Source: an uncultured Dehalococcoidia bacterium (GTDB lineage Bacteria; Chloroflexota; Dehalococcoidia; Lucifugimonadales; UBA3495). From it: DNA of 64,000 bases. Position numbers and translations under genes: made by a program. The notes under the pieces are model-generated. The model saw only the letters and a program-made list of their open reading frames with translations. It had not been told where the DNA came from and made no database searches. The DNA is taken from NCBI GenBank assembly GCA_958295765.1, contig CATQHB010000002.1, positions 1,252,091 to 1,316,090 on the forward strand, read 5' to 3'. The first letter of the stretch is position 1; every line of letters starts with the position of its first letter. This document shows positions 43,445 through 51,910 of the stretch, piece by piece.

Positions 43445-44776
43445 ATGTCCCTCTTTGACCATACCCGCCAGCAGCACGCCGGGGCTACTGCGCCCCTGGC
43501 GGAGCGGATGCGGCCCCGGAGCTTTGACCAGTTTGTCGGCCAGGAGCATATCCTGGGGCCGGAGCGGGTGCTGCGCCGGGCCATCGCCGCCGACCGCCTG
43601 CCCTCCCTGATTCTGTGGGGGCCGCCGGGCAGCGGCAAGACTACTTTAGCCCGCCTGGTGGCCGGCGTAACGCAAGCCCACTTCGAGCCGGTCAGCGCCG
43701 TTACCTCCGGCGTGGCCGACCTGCGCCGCATTGTGGCCGAGGCCAAAGACCGCCAGGGGATGTACCAACGCCGCACCATCCTTTTCGTCGATGAGATTCA
43801 CCGTTTCAACAAGGCCCAGCAGGATGTGATTCTGCCCCACGTAGAGGATGGCACCGTTACCTTTATCGGCGCCACCACCGAAAACCCCTCCTTCGAGGTC
43901 AACGCCCCACTCCTGTCCCGGTGTCGGGTGTTCACCCTGCAATCCCTGACGGCGGAACAGGTAGACGGCATCATCGGGCGCGCGCTGGAGGAGCCGGAGC
44001 AGGGGCTGGGCCGTCTCCAGGTTTCCCTGGATGACGGGGCGCTGGAGCATCTGGTAAACATTGCCAACGGCGATGCGCGGGTGGCCCTGAACGCCCTGGA
44101 AACCGCCGCCTTTGCCACGCCGCCCGATGCCGGGGGCTGCCGGGTCATCGGAGTGGACATAATCTCTGATGCCTTGCAGCGCCGCTCTCCCCTGTATGAC
44201 AAGGCCGGGGAGGGCCACTACGATACTATTTCCGCCTTTATCAAGTCGGTGCGGGGTTCCTCGCCCGACGGCGCCCTCTACTGGCTGGCCCGGATGATTG
44301 AATCGGGAGAAGACCCCTTGTTCATCGCCCGGCGGCTGGTCATCCTGGCGGCGGAGGACATCGGCCTGGCCGAGCCGCAAGCCCTGCCGGTGGCGGTGGC
44401 CGCCCAGCAAGCGGTTCACTTCCTGGGGATGCCCGAGGGCCGCATCCCCCTGGCCGAGGCGACGGTCTATCTGGCAACCGCGCCCAAGAGCAACACGGCC
44501 TATATGGCCCTGGAGCGGGCGCTGGAGGACGTGCGGCAACGGCCCAACGACCCGGTGCCGCTGCACCTGCGCAACGCCGTAACCGGCCTGATGCGGGGAA
44601 TGGACTACGGCAAAGGCTACCGCTACGCCCACGACCACCCCGGCCACTTCGTCGAGCAGGAATTCCTACCCCCGGCCTTAGAAGGCCGCAACTACTACCA
44701 ACCCTCAACGGAGGGCAAGGAACAGGAGATAGAGGAGAGGATGAGGAAGTGGTGGGGGGAACAGAGGCCGGGTTAG
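43445..44776 (+). CDS. rarA: Replication-associated recombination protein A
   Basis: AAA+ clamp-loader-like ATPase (MgsA/Mgs1/WRNIP1 family) that acts at stalled forks. 443 residues. Walker A LWGPPGSGKTTLARLVAG near 58-75, Walker B RTILFVDEIHRFNKAQQD, sensor IGATTENPSFEVNAPLLSRCRVFTL, and arginine-finger region. N-terminal PLAERMRPRSFDQFVGQEHIL is typical; the C-terminal tetramerisation domain includes HYDTISAFIKSVRGSSPDGALYWLARM. Single gene followed by R3 and R2 repeats. Confidence 0.95.
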   Translation: MSLFDHTRQQHAGATAPLAERMRPRSFDQFVGQEHILGPERVLRRAIAADRLPSLILWGPPGSGKTTLARLVAGVTQAHFEPVSAVTSGVADLRRIVAEAKDRQGMYQRRTILFVDEIHRFNKAQQDVILPHVEDGTVTFIGATTENPSFEVNAPLLSRCRVFTLQSLTAEQVDGIIGRALEEPEQGLGRLQVSLDDGALEHLVNIANGDARVALNALETAAFATPPDAGGCRVIGVDIISDALQRRSPLYDKAGEGHYDTISAFIKSVRGSSPDGALYWLARMIESGEDPLFIARRLVILAAEDIGLAEPQALPVAVAAQQAVHFLGMPEGRIPLAEATVYLATAPKSNTAYMALERALEDVRQRPNDPVPLHLRNAVTGLMRGMDYGKGYRYAHDHPGHFVEQEFLPPALEGRNYYQPSTEGKEQEIEERMRKWWGEQRPG

Positions 44777-44813
44777 GGGCCGGTCTCTCATTTCCTGAGC
44801 CGGTGTAAACAAT

Positions 44814-44873
44814 CCGCTCATCCTGAGCTTGTCGAAGGATGGGCGGGTGGTTCGACAAGCTCACCATGAGCGG
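44814..44873. repeat. R3 inverted-repeat element
   Basis: Arms CCGCTCATCCTGAGCTTGTC and GACAAGCTCACCATGAGCGG around a short GC-rich spacer. First of three elements packed into 44777-45223. Confidence 0.82.
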
Positions 44874-44902
44874 TTACCGGTTCACCAATGGCGGTTTTCC
44901 TT

Positions 44903-45104
44903 CGTATTCTCAATGTCTGTTGGTACTATCATCGGCGTAGGGGCGGGTTTATAACCCGCCCGACGTTCGACGGCAAGGAAATGCCGGAAAACCGGTGTAC
45001 CATAGCCGACCCGTTCTGCCCCGAGCCAGGGCGGGTTACAAACCCGCCCCTACAATTCACCGGAGTCGGTAGGGGAAAGAACACCAACAAACGTTGAAAA
45101 TACC
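44903..45104. repeat. R2 inverted-repeat element, full copy 2
   Basis: Terminal repeats CGTATTCTCAATGTCTGTTG at the left and CAACAAACGTTGAAAATACC at the right; two inner palindromes (GGCGGGTTTATAACCCGCC and GGCGGGTTACAAACCCGCC). Its right end touches the next R3 element with no spacing. Confidence 0.82.
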
Positions 45105-45163
45105 CGCTCATCCTGAGCTTGTCGAAGGACGGAAGGATGGTTCGACAGGCTCACCATAAGCGG
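45104..45163. repeat. R3 inverted-repeat element adjoining R2
   Basis: Arms CCGCTCATCCTGAGCTTGTC and GACAGGCTCACCATAAGCGG. It begins exactly where the R2 copy ends. A further degenerate CCATAAGCGACTG follows. Confidence 0.8.
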
Positions 45164-45223
45164 CTGCCGGCTTACCATAAGCGACTGTACGGTGAGCGGT
45201 TATACGGTGTAACCGGTCAAGAA

Positions 45224-45814
45224 TCAGGCAGAAGTCAGCGCCTCAATCACCTGCGCCGCGCTGACCACATCTGCCTGGCGGGGGAAAATGCGCTGCGTCA
45301 AAAAGTTGTGGACTTCCTCATCGGAGTCGGAACAGCAGTCCTCTACGATGAACAGCCGGTAGTCGGCATCGGCGGCGTAGCGGGTGGTGGACAGCACTAC
45401 TCCGCTGGTGGCGTAGCCCAGCATTACGATAGTGTCAATGTTGTTGGCCCGCAACGCCAGATCCAGGTCGGTGCCGTACAGGGCGTTGACCCGGTGTTTG
45501 CCGGCCACCACTTCCCCGGTGATGGGCCGGACGGCCTCGTGGATTACCTGCAAGGGGTCGCTGACCGCCGGCTGGCCGGACGCCTTGCGCTGGCTGAAGG
45601 TCTTGTTCCGGTCGCTGATTTCCGGGTAGCCGGGCCGGAAAACGGTAGCCGAGTAGCAAACCATCAGGCCGGCGTCCCGCGCCACTTGCTGCAAGGCCCG
45701 GGTTTTCTCCACCACGCCCCGCTCAACGGCGTGGGGAATTGTATTCATCATCTCGGCGTAAAAGTCGGCAATCAGCAGGGCGGTGGTGGCCTTATTCAAG
45801 GTGATGTCGGGCAT
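45224..45814 (-). CDS. Isochorismatase-like hydrolase without catalytic Cys
   Basis: A 196-residue protein of the isochorismatase/cysteine-hydrolase fold. ATG 45814 follows AAGGAGC; a longer frame to 45853 is not needed. Asp17 (LLIADFY) and Lys106 (EVVAGKHRVNALYGTDLD) of the triad are present. The cysteine normally in the T-x-x-C-V loop is Gly138 (GYATSGVVLSTTRYAAD). True isochorismatases also lack that Cys, so it may hydrolyse an enol ether instead of an amide, or be an inactive binder. It stands alone between repeats. Confidence 0.85.
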   Translation of the reverse strand: MPDITLNKATTALLIADFYAEMMNTIPHAVERGVVEKTRALQQVARDAGLMVCYSATVFRPGYPEISDRNKTFSQRKASGQPAVSDPLQVIHEAVRPITGEVVAGKHRVNALYGTDLDLALRANNIDTIVMLGYATSGVVLSTTRYAADADYRLFIVEDCCSDSDEEVHNFLTQRIFPRQADVVSAAQVIEALTSA

Positions 45815-45839
45815 TGGCTTGCTCCTTTCCTGATTATTT

Positions 45840-46044
45840 GGTATTTCCACCATTTGTTAGTATCAGCGTCGGGGTAGGGGCGGGTTTGTAACCCGACCTG
45901 CGTTCAAGGGTAAAAACCGCCCGGTGAACGAGTATGCGATAGCTGCCTTGTTCCCGCACCCAAGCCAGGGCGGGTTACAAACCCGCCCCTACCAGCCAAC
46001 GAAGTGTCGCCTGGAAAGAAATACCAACAATTGTTGGGAACACC
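45840..46044. repeat. R2 inverted-repeat element, full copy 3
   Basis: Terminal repeats GGTATTTCCACCATTTGTTA and CCAACAATTGTTGGGAACACC; inner palindromes GGCGGGTTTGTAACCCGACC and GGCGGGTTACAAACCCGCC. It lies between the isochorismatase-like gene and the threonine aldolase gene. Confidence 0.8.
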
Positions 46045-46060
46045 AATTACTTTCTCCCGC

Positions 46061-47125
46061 CTAACCGGCCCGATGCGCCGCCCGCAACTCGGCCACCGTT
46101 CGGGATACCCGGGCCAGGGCCTCCGCTACGTCGGCGCCGTCGATGTGGCGGTGGGTTACCATACGCAGGGATTGGGCGCGGGACGGCGTAACCTTGACGC
46201 CGGCTTGAGCCAGGGCCTGGATGACTTCGGTGGCGGTGCCGACGGACGGGTCCAGCTCAAAGATGACGATGTTGGTCTGGATGCTGTCCGGGTCCACGCT
46301 GATACCCTCGATATTTGCCAGCCCCTGGGCCAGGCGGCGGGCGTTGGCGTGGTCGTCGGCCAGCCGTTCAATCATCGTATCCAGGGCCACCAGGCCGGCG
46401 GCGGCCAGCACCCCGGCCTGCCGCATCCCGCCCCCAATCATCTTGCGCCAGCGGCGGGCCTGACCGATAAACTCCTCGGTGCCGCACAAAACCGAACCTA
46501 CCGGACAGCTCAATGCCTTGGACAGGCAAAAGGAAACGTCATCCACGTCCCGAACCAACTCGCTGGGGGGAACCTCCAGGGCTACGGCGGCATTGAAAAC
46601 CCGCGCCCCGTCCAGGTGGACGCTGGCCCCGGCGTCGTGGGCTATCTCGGCCACCTGCCGGGTATCGTCGGGAGTCAGCACGCCGCCACTGCAACGGTTG
46701 TGGGTGTTTTCCAGGCAGACCAGCGTGGTCGGGGGGACGTGGACGTTGCCCTTGGGCCGGATGGCCTCGGCCAGGTCCTGGGGGGCAATCCGGCCCTGGT
46801 CGTCGTTAGGCACCAGCCGGATTTGCGCCCCGGCCAGAGCCGACACTCCCGCCGACTCGTTCCAGAACATATGGGCCTGGTCGCCCATCACAATCTCATC
46901 CCCCCGCTGGCAGTAGGTCAGGCCGGCGATGAGATTGCTCATCGTGCCGCTGGCGGTGAGCAGGCCGGCCTCCTTGCCCAGCAGTTCGGCGGCCCGTTCC
47001 TCCAGGCGGTTGATTGACGGGTCTTCCCCGTACACATCATCGCCCACTTCAGCGTCGGCCATCGCCCGGCGCATCGCCTCGGTCGGGTGGGTTAAGGTAT
47101 CACTGCGCAAGTCAATAACTTTCAT
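46061..47125 (-). CDS. ltaE: Low-specificity L-threonine aldolase
   Basis: PLP enzyme that splits threonine and allo-threonine into glycine and acetaldehyde. 354 residues from ATG 47125 (GGAG upstream). N-terminal VIDLRSDTLTHPTEAMRRAMADAEVGDDVYGEDP is diagnostic; active-site region LENTHNRCSGGVLTP, ASVHLDGARVFNAA (Asp contacting the PLP ring) and the PLP lysine in FCLSKALSCPVGSVLCG. C-terminal DGADVAEALARVSRTV. A single-gene unit. Confidence 0.95.
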   Translation of the reverse strand: MKVIDLRSDTLTHPTEAMRRAMADAEVGDDVYGEDPSINRLEERAAELLGKEAGLLTASGTMSNLIAGLTYCQRGDEIVMGDQAHMFWNESAGVSALAGAQIRLVPNDDQGRIAPQDLAEAIRPKGNVHVPPTTLVCLENTHNRCSGGVLTPDDTRQVAEIAHDAGASVHLDGARVFNAAVALEVPPSELVRDVDDVSFCLSKALSCPVGSVLCGTEEFIGQARRWRKMIGGGMRQAGVLAAAGLVALDTMIERLADDHANARRLAQGLANIEGISVDPDSIQTNIVIFELDPSVGTATEVIQALAQAGVKVTPSRAQSLRMVTHRHIDGADVAEALARVSRTVAELRAAHRAG

Positions 47126-47179
47126 CAATATGCTCCAAGCCGGTTCTCCGCTACACCGGAAGTATGGGATGTTCTAGCC

Positions 47180-47383
47180 GGGCAATCGCAGCATAAACCG
47201 GTCATTCCGGCTATAAACCGTCGTTCCGGCGAAAGCCGGAATCCAGAACACTCGGTAGCCGACCCGCTCTTTTCCGGGGGATTTCCTGGATTCCGGCTTT
47301 CGCCGGAACGACGGTTGCTTGGGTTGCCTTGCTTAACCGGAACGACGGTTGCCTGGGTTGCCCCGGTTAAGACACGATTGCCC
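47180..47383. repeat. R1 inverted-repeat element, copy 6 (complete termini)
   Basis: Complete terminal repeats: CCGGGCAATCGCAGC at the left and CACGATTGCCCGG at the right. Inner arms 47216-47245 and 47286-47316, followed by an extra partial arm AACCGGAACGACGGTTGCC (47335), as if the right end had been locally duplicated. Confidence 0.87.
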
Positions 47384-47470
47384 GGACATTCTAGCAGGAT
47401 TCCTTGCCAAACTCTACGGAGTCTTCTAATATAGGGGCCAGGATAAAGAGAGTCCGGCGGGAGGCAGCAG

Positions 47471-48112
47471 ATGCGGCAGAGCGCGGTCAGCTTTAAGGCC
47501 AAGGGTCTGAACTTTGAGGGAATCGTGGCGATGCCCGATGACGCGGGCGGCCCGGTTCCGGGCGTAGTAATCTGCCATCCTCATCCTCTGTTCGGCGGGA
47601 ATATGGACAACAACGTGGTCATCGCCGTCTCTTTCTCCCTGGTGGAGCAGGGGTTTGCCACCATCCGGTTCAACTTCCGGGGCGTGGGCAACAGCGAGGG
47701 AGAGCATACCAAGGGAGAGCAGGAACACCAGGAAATCCTGAGTGCCTTTGAGTTGCTCAAGGCCTGGCCCGGCGTGGACGGGCGCAAGCTGGGGCTGGCC
47801 GGCTACTCCTTTGGCACCTCGGTCATCCTGGGCAACGCCGCCGTGCAGAAAAAGGCCAAGTCGATAGCCCTCATCTCTCCGCCAATCCGGGCCTTCCCGG
47901 ATTCGCCGCTGAAAAAGGCCAAGACGCCGACGCTGATTATTTCCGGCGATCAGGACAAGCTGGTGCAGTCGGCGGAACTGCAACCCAACCTGGACGCTTT
48001 CGCCCGCCCGCCGGCGCTGCAAATCGTGGCCGGGGCCGACCATTTCTGGGGCGGGATGGAACGCCAGCTAATCGGGCCGGTAACCGATTTCTTCGCCGAG
48101 CATCTGAAGTAA
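47471..48112 (+). CDS. Alpha/beta hydrolase (COG2945-type)
   Basis: A 213-residue serine hydrolase. N-terminal VVICHPHPLFGGNMDNNVV, oxyanion region RFNFRGVGNSEGEHTKGEQEH, nucleophile elbow GYSFGTSV (Ser near residue 118), acid in ISGDQDKLV and catalytic His in AGADHFWGG. The HPHP/FRGVGxSEG pattern marks the COG2945 family of predicted dienelactone-hydrolase-like enzymes, substrate unknown. Its stop is 6 bases from the lspA start, so the two are likely in one operon with rluD. Confidence 0.9.
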   Translation: MRQSAVSFKAKGLNFEGIVAMPDDAGGPVPGVVICHPHPLFGGNMDNNVVIAVSFSLVEQGFATIRFNFRGVGNSEGEHTKGEQEHQEILSAFELLKAWPGVDGRKLGLAGYSFGTSVILGNAAVQKKAKSIALISPPIRAFPDSPLKKAKTPTLIISGDQDKLVQSAELQPNLDAFARPPALQIVAGADHFWGGMERQLIGPVTDFFAEHLK

Positions 48113-48118
48113 TCCCCG

Positions 48119-49006
48119 ATGACCAACCCGGAAAGCCGCCCCGAACAACGGCCGGAATTACCACCGGAAACGGCCCCGGAATCCCTGCCGGAAACCTTTG
48201 TACCCTCTGCACCGGATACACCGGAGGCTGCGGCGGAAACAGCGGCAGGAGAATCTCCCGACGGTTCCGGCGCGGCAGCTGAGGAGGTTCCCGCCACCGT
48301 TGCCGACCCAGTTGACGCGGCCCCGGTAGCCCCGGTGAAGGAACGCCGGCTCCCCATATACCGGGACTTCAATCTCCTGCAACTGGCGGCGATTGTTTTC
48401 CTGCTTGACCAACTGACCAAGTTCCTGGTGCGCGCCTATCTGCCCTTCGGCTATTCCTTCCCCTTCGACGGGTTTTTTCGGATTACCCATACCCACAACA
48501 CCGGCAGCGCCTTCGGAATCCTGCAAGGGCAGAACACGCCGCTGATTTTCGTCTCTTTTATCGGCATATTCGTGCTGGCGCTGATTTACCAGAGCCAGAC
48601 CCGCCCCACCAACCTGCTGCGGCTCAGCCTGGGCCTGCAAATCGGGGGCGCGCTGGGCAACTTGCTGGATCGGCTCCGTCTAGGTTCGGTAACCGACTTT
48701 ATCGACGTCGGCCCCTGGCCGGTATTCAACCTGGCCGATGCCTCCATTGTATCCGGGCTGGTCTTGCTGGGCTGGCTGCTGCTGCGCCCCTCCGGGAAAG
48801 ACACGGGGGAAGGCAATGAGAGCGGCGATGCGCCGGCAGCCGGGGCGGTGGCGTATGCCGAATTACCCCGGAGCAGCGACGACATAGCGACTGCCACGCC
48901 GGCGGATGATGTCCAACCCCTTGACCGGACTGAGGATTATCCGGGAACGGCCGGTGCTGATTACTCCGGCAGCGACTACTCCGACAGCAAGGACGGGCCG
49001 GGTTGA
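48119..49006 (+). CDS. lspA: Lipoprotein signal peptidase II with long termini
   Basis: Aspartic membrane protease that removes signal peptides of lipoproteins. The core (residues about 80-225) has four helices with the family boxes: FLLDQLTKFLV, HNTGSAFGIL, GGALGNLLDRLRLGSVTDFID and PVFNLADASIV. Catalytic Asp pair is in NLLDR...D and NLADA. Unusual are a 72-residue Pro/Glu/Ala-rich N-terminal extension and a 70-residue hydrophilic C-terminus. A GTG at 48335 (VKERRLPIYRDF) would give a normal N-terminus and may be the true start. TTGA overlap with rluD. Confidence 0.92.
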   Translation: MTNPESRPEQRPELPPETAPESLPETFVPSAPDTPEAAAETAAGESPDGSGAAAEEVPATVADPVDAAPVAPVKERRLPIYRDFNLLQLAAIVFLLDQLTKFLVRAYLPFGYSFPFDGFFRITHTHNTGSAFGILQGQNTPLIFVSFIGIFVLALIYQSQTRPTNLLRLSLGLQIGGALGNLLDRLRLGSVTDFIDVGPWPVFNLADASIVSGLVLLGWLLLRPSGKDTGEGNESGDAPAAGAVAYAELPRSSDDIATATPADDVQPLDRTEDYPGTAGADYSGSDYSDSKDGPG

Positions 49007-49917
49007 CCGCGCCGGCCGGGGCAATCCGGGAGTTCACGGCGGGGCAGGATGCGGTGCGCCTGGACCGGTTCCTCGCCGACCGCAAGACCGGCCTGAGTCG
49101 CAGCCGTCTCCACTCGCTGATTGCTGAGGGGATGGTAAGGCTCAACGGGACGCCGGCCCGGCCGGCCCAACGGGTGCGGGCCGGCGACCGGGTAACCCTG
49201 ACCGTGCCGCCGGCCCGGGAGCCGGACGTAGTAGCTCAGCCGATACCGCTATCGGTGGTCTATCAGGATGCCCAATTTATTGTCATTGACAAGCCGGCCG
49301 GCTTGTCGGTGCATCCCGGCCCCGGCCACCCGGACAGCACTCTGGTCAATGCCCTGTTAGCCTGCTGCCCGGACATTCAGGGAATCGGCGGCGTAACCCG
49401 CCCCGGAATTGTTCACCGGCTGGACAAGGACACCTCCGGGTTGATGGTGGCCGCCAAGACCGAGCGGGCGCATCGGGATTTGTCGGCGCAGATTAAGGAG
49501 CGGCAGGTGCAAAAGGGCTACCTGGCGGTGGCCGCCGGCGTCCCGGAACCGTCCGAGGGCGTGATTGACGCGCCCATTGCCCGGGACCCCCGCCAGCGCA
49601 AGCGAATGGCGGTGGTAGTCGGCGGCAGGGAGTCCCGTACCGCCTACCGGGTGGTGGAGCAGGTAGGCAGTTACAGCTTGCTGGAGCTGGACTTGGAAAC
49701 CGGCCGCACTCATCAGATTCGGGTACACCTGGCTTACCGGGGGCACCCGCTGCTGGGCGATGGGGTGTATGGCCGGCGCAGTCCCTTATTGGCCCGCCAC
49801 TTTCTCCACGCCCACCGGTTGAGTTTCCGGCACCCGGTTTCCGGCGCGGCAATGACTTTTCACGCCAACTTGCCCCCGGAACTGGAGCCGGTTTTGCAGG
49901 AACTGCGCCAAACATAA
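49003..49917 (+). CDS. rluD: 23S rRNA pseudouridine synthase RluD family
   Basis: 304 residues. N-terminal S4 RNA-binding domain (RLDRFLADRKTGLSRSRLHSLIAEGMVRLNG) then the RsuA/RluA catalytic domain with HRLDKDTSGLMVAAKT, where the Asp is the nucleophile, and ETGRTHQIRVHLAYRGHPLLGDGVYG. Closest to RluD (positions 1911, 1915, 1917 of 23S rRNA). TTG start overlaps the lspA stop; the lspA-rluD order is common in many bacteria. Confidence 0.94.
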   Translation: MTAPAGAIREFTAGQDAVRLDRFLADRKTGLSRSRLHSLIAEGMVRLNGTPARPAQRVRAGDRVTLTVPPAREPDVVAQPIPLSVVYQDAQFIVIDKPAGLSVHPGPGHPDSTLVNALLACCPDIQGIGGVTRPGIVHRLDKDTSGLMVAAKTERAHRDLSAQIKERQVQKGYLAVAAGVPEPSEGVIDAPIARDPRQRKRMAVVVGGRESRTAYRVVEQVGSYSLLELDLETGRTHQIRVHLAYRGHPLLGDGVYGRRSPLLARHFLHAHRLSFRHPVSGAAMTFHANLPPELEPVLQELRQT

Positions 49918-49919
49918 CG

Positions 49920-49928
49920 TGCTAAAAT
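49920..49928 (+). promoter_or_regulatory. Extended -10 element ahead of glnS
   Basis: TGCTAAAAT in the context GTGCTAAAATAGACG; the EVE-gene promoter has the same core followed by AGACG. About 83 bases ahead of the ATG. Confidence 0.45.
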
Positions 49929-50010
49929 AGACGCCGGCCGGGCAGCTTTGAGCCACCGGCAAACCGGAAAGATAGCAAGATAAACGATAAATGATAAGGG
50001 AATTGCCAGT

Positions 50011-51717
50011 ATGACTTCTCCGGATACTTCATCATCCGACTTCATTCGGAACATCATCGTTGCAGACCTGCAATCCAATAAGTATGACGGGCGGGTGGTA
50101 ACCCGTTTTCCCCCGGAGCCGAACGGTTACCTGCACATCGGACACGCCAAGTCCATTTGCCTTAATTTCGGCGTGGCTGGCGAGTACCGGGGCGGCGTGT
50201 GTCATCTGCGCTTTGATGACACCAACCCCACCCGGGAGGATGTGGAGTACGTCAATTCGATTCAGGAGGACGTGCGCTGGCTGGGCTTTGACTGGGGGCC
50301 GCACCTTTACTACGCCTCGGACTATTTTGAGGCCCTGTACCAGTTTGCCGAGCAGTTAATCCGGGAAGGCAAGGCTTACGTGGACAGCTTGTCCGCCGCG
50401 GAAATCCGGGAACACCGGGGCACCCTGACCGAACCGGGCCGGGAAAGTCCCTACCGCACCCGCTCGGTGGAGGAAAACCTGGACCTGTTCCGGCGGATGC
50501 GGGCCGGCGAGTTTGCCGACGGCGCCCACGTGCTGCGGGCTAAAATCGACATGGCCTCGCCCAACCTGAATATGCGCGACCCCACTATCTACCGGATTCG
50601 GTGGGCCGCTCATCACCGAACCGGCGACGATTGGTGCATCTACCCGATGTATGACTACGCCCACGCCCTTTCCGACTCCATTGAGCAGATAACCCATTCC
50701 CTTTGCACCCTGGAGTTTGAAGACCACCGGCCTCTTTACGATTGGACGCTGGAGGAACTGGACGTTTACCGCTCCCAGCAGATTGAGTTTGCCCGGCTCA
50801 ACCTGACCAATACGATTATGAGCAAGCGGCGGCTTTTGGAGTTGGTGCAGGGCGGCCACGTCTCCGGGTGGGATGACCCGCGGATGCCTACCTTGAGCGG
50901 TCTGCGCCGCCGCGGCTACACCCCGGAGGCCATCCGCAACTTCTGCGACCACATCGGCATTTCCAAGCGGGATACGGTGGTGGATATGGCCCTGCTGGAG
51001 CATTGCCTCCGGGAGGACTTGAACCGCCGCGCCCCCCGGGCCATGGCGATTCTGCACCCGCTCAAGGTAGTCATTGAAAACTATCCTGAGGGCCAATCGC
51101 AGGAGTTTGAGGCGGTGAACAACCCGGAAGACCCGGCGATGGGTTCCCGTAAGGTTCCCTTCTCCCGGGAAATCTATATTGAACGGGACGATTTTCGGGA
51201 AAACCCGCCTTCCCGCTTTTTCCGCCTGGCCCCGGGGCGGGAGGTACGGCTGCGCTACGCCTGCTACATCACCTGCCGGGAAGTGGTCAAAGACCCGCAA
51301 ACCGGGGAGGTTACGGAATTGCGCTGCACCTATGACCCGGAATCGGTGGGCGGTTCCAGCCCCGACGGGCGCCGGGTGCGGGGGACGCTGCACTGGGTTT
51401 CCGCGCCCCATTCCTGCCCCGCCGAGGTGCGGCTGTATGACTACCTGCTGCTGGACCGGGACGGGGAAGAACCGGCGGACAACCGGGACTTCATATCCCT
51501 CTTGAATCCCAATTCCCTGGAGGTCTTGACCGGCTGCCGGGTGGAGCCGAGCCTGGGCGAGGCCGCACCGGGGGGCCGTTATCAGTTTGAGCGACAGGGC
51601 TACTTCTGCGCCGACTCGGTTGACTCCAAACCGGGGGCGCCGGTTTTCAACCGCACCGTATCGCTGCGGGACTCCTGGGCCAGAATTGAGCAGTCGCAGG
51701 GGCGGGGTGGGGGTTAG
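50011..51717 (+). CDS. glnS: Glutaminyl-tRNA synthetase
   Basis: Class Ic synthetase that charges tRNA-Gln directly. 568 residues. [23 protein letters not shown] has the HIGH motif at about 36-39; the KMSKS-type loop is NTIMSKRRL near 269; anticodon-binding beta-barrels follow with [24 protein letters not shown]. Specific GlnRS features ([34 protein letters not shown]) rule out GluRS. gltX follows 190 bases later. GlnRS is not universal in bacteria outside Proteobacteria and relatives, so acquisition is possible. Confidence 0.96.
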   Translation: MTSPDTSSSDFIRNIIVADLQSNKYDGRVVTRFPPEPNGYLHIGHAKSICLNFGVAGEYRGGVCHLRFDDTNPTREDVEYVNSIQEDVRWLGFDWGPHLYYASDYFEALYQFAEQLIREGKAYVDSLSAAEIREHRGTLTEPGRESPYRTRSVEENLDLFRRMRAGEFADGAHVLRAKIDMASPNLNMRDPTIYRIRWAAHHRTGDDWCIYPMYDYAHALSDSIEQITHSLCTLEFEDHRPLYDWTLEELDVYRSQQIEFARLNLTNTIMSKRRLLELVQGGHVSGWDDPRMPTLSGLRRRGYTPEAIRNFCDHIGISKRDTVVDMALLEHCLREDLNRRAPRAMAILHPLKVVIENYPEGQSQEFEAVNNPEDPAMGSRKVPFSREIYIERDDFRENPPSRFFRLAPGREVRLRYACYITCREVVKDPQTGEVTELRCTYDPESVGGSSPDGRRVRGTLHWVSAPHSCPAEVRLYDYLLLDRDGEEPADNRDFISLLNPNSLEVLTGCRVEPSLGEAAPGGRYQFERQGYFCADSVDSKPGAPVFNRTVSLRDSWARIEQSQGRGGG

Positions 51718-51752
51718 CCGGGGTAGGTGCAAAGTCGCCCGAGTTGACCTCT

Positions 51753-51826
51753 ACGCTCATCCTGAGCTTGTCGAAGGACGAACCGTAGGATGGGTCAGGG
51801 TGGTTCGACAAGCTCACCATGAGCGG
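51753..51826. repeat. R3 inverted-repeat element
   Basis: Left arm CGCTCATCCTGAGCTTGTCG, right arm GACAAGCTCACCATGAGCGG. The outer flanks GGTGCAAAGTCG (left) and TTGTTCTTGGCGCATACTT (right) match other copies in inverted form. Confidence 0.82.
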
Positions 51827-51874
51827 ATTTTGTTCTTGGCGCATACTTGTCCATGCCCGCCCCGAATAGCGGCG

Positions 51875-51883
51875 TGTTAAAAT
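51875..51883 (+). promoter_or_regulatory. Extended -10 element ahead of gltX
   Basis: TGTTAAAAT, within GTGTTAAAATAGGG, about 28 bases ahead of the ATG. Confidence 0.45.
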
Positions 51884-51910
51884 AGGGTCAAGTACTAAAG
51901 AGGGTTATTT

